This document shows positions 24,826 through 24,904 of a stretch of 24,904 nucleotides of DNA, one piece after another. The DNA lies in assembly GCA_023230485.1 (NCBI GenBank), contig JALNXG010000057.1:1-24904 (forward strand). The letters run 5' to 3'. Both the position numbers and the translations under genes were made by a program. Numbering within the stretch: the stretch's first letter is position 1; every line of letters starts with the position of its first letter. The notes beneath the pieces were generated by a model. The model saw only the letters and a list, made by a program, of their open reading frames with translations. It did no database searches and had not been told where the DNA came from. This stretch comes from Melioribacteraceae bacterium. GTDB taxonomy: Bacteria; Bacteroidota; Ignavibacteria; Ignavibacteriales; Melioribacteraceae.

Positions 24826-24904
24826 AAAGAAATCCTGATTTTTATTATTAAATTTGTCGTTGTAATTTAGGAAATATAATCAATAAGAAAAAAGTAAAAT
24901 CGAC

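Overview
The window is A+T-rich bacterial DNA, coding on both strands, with no rRNA, tRNA, CRISPR array or insertion sequence that I could see. The short AMP nucleosidase, the porin and barrel proteins ending in Phe, the many periplasmic multiheme cytochromes and the DAHP synthase fusion suggest a member of the Bacteroidota/Chlorobi/Ignavibacteria group, most likely Ignavibacteria-like. The best promoters have TTGnnn / TATnnT boxes 17 bp apart and several genes have purine-rich ribosome binding sites, which argues against a typical Bacteroidetes promoter system. The taxonomy is inference.

Left half (12.9 kb down to 1, minus strand): one long, tightly packed electron-transfer locus. From its promoter at about 12.95 kb it reads: Tat-exported four-cluster ferredoxin, NrfD/HybB-type membrane quinone protein, 13-heme cytochrome, membrane histidine kinase with heme-type motifs in its sensor domain, two response regulators fused to GcvH-like domains, a 16-heme cytochrome fused to a b-type membrane cytochrome (CbcL-like layout), a tetraheme c554-like cytochrome with its own promoter, an outer-membrane barrel, a 14-heme cytochrome, and the start of another exported protein cut by the window edge. 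The four cytochromes carry 47 CxxCH motifs. Two separate inner-membrane quinone modules, periplasmic carriers and an outer-membrane barrel together suggest electron transfer from the quinone pool through the periplasm, perhaps to an extracellular acceptor, with a redox- or heme-sensing signalling module inside the same operon.

Middle (13.0 to 20.9 kb): a divergent gene for a three-part aromatic amino acid enzyme (chorismate mutase, prephenate dehydratase with ACT domain, DAHP synthase); a minus-strand operon of a YbdG-type mechanosensitive channel, a short IorA-like thiamine diphosphate enzyme and a small outer-membrane barrel; a plus-strand EamA transporter; and minus-strand genes for a small secreted protein, AMP nucleosidase and a PAP2 phosphatase.

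Right end (21.0 to 24.9 kb): a membrane hybrid histidine kinase on the plus strand, converging across a 342-bp gap with a strong hairpin on an ornithine aminotransferase gene.

The most unusual element is the signalling module: a kinase with CxxCH and CX4CH motifs outside and a zinc-ribbon insertion within its ATPase domain, paired with two response regulators (one membrane-anchored) whose GcvH-like output domains lack an aligned lipoyl lysine.
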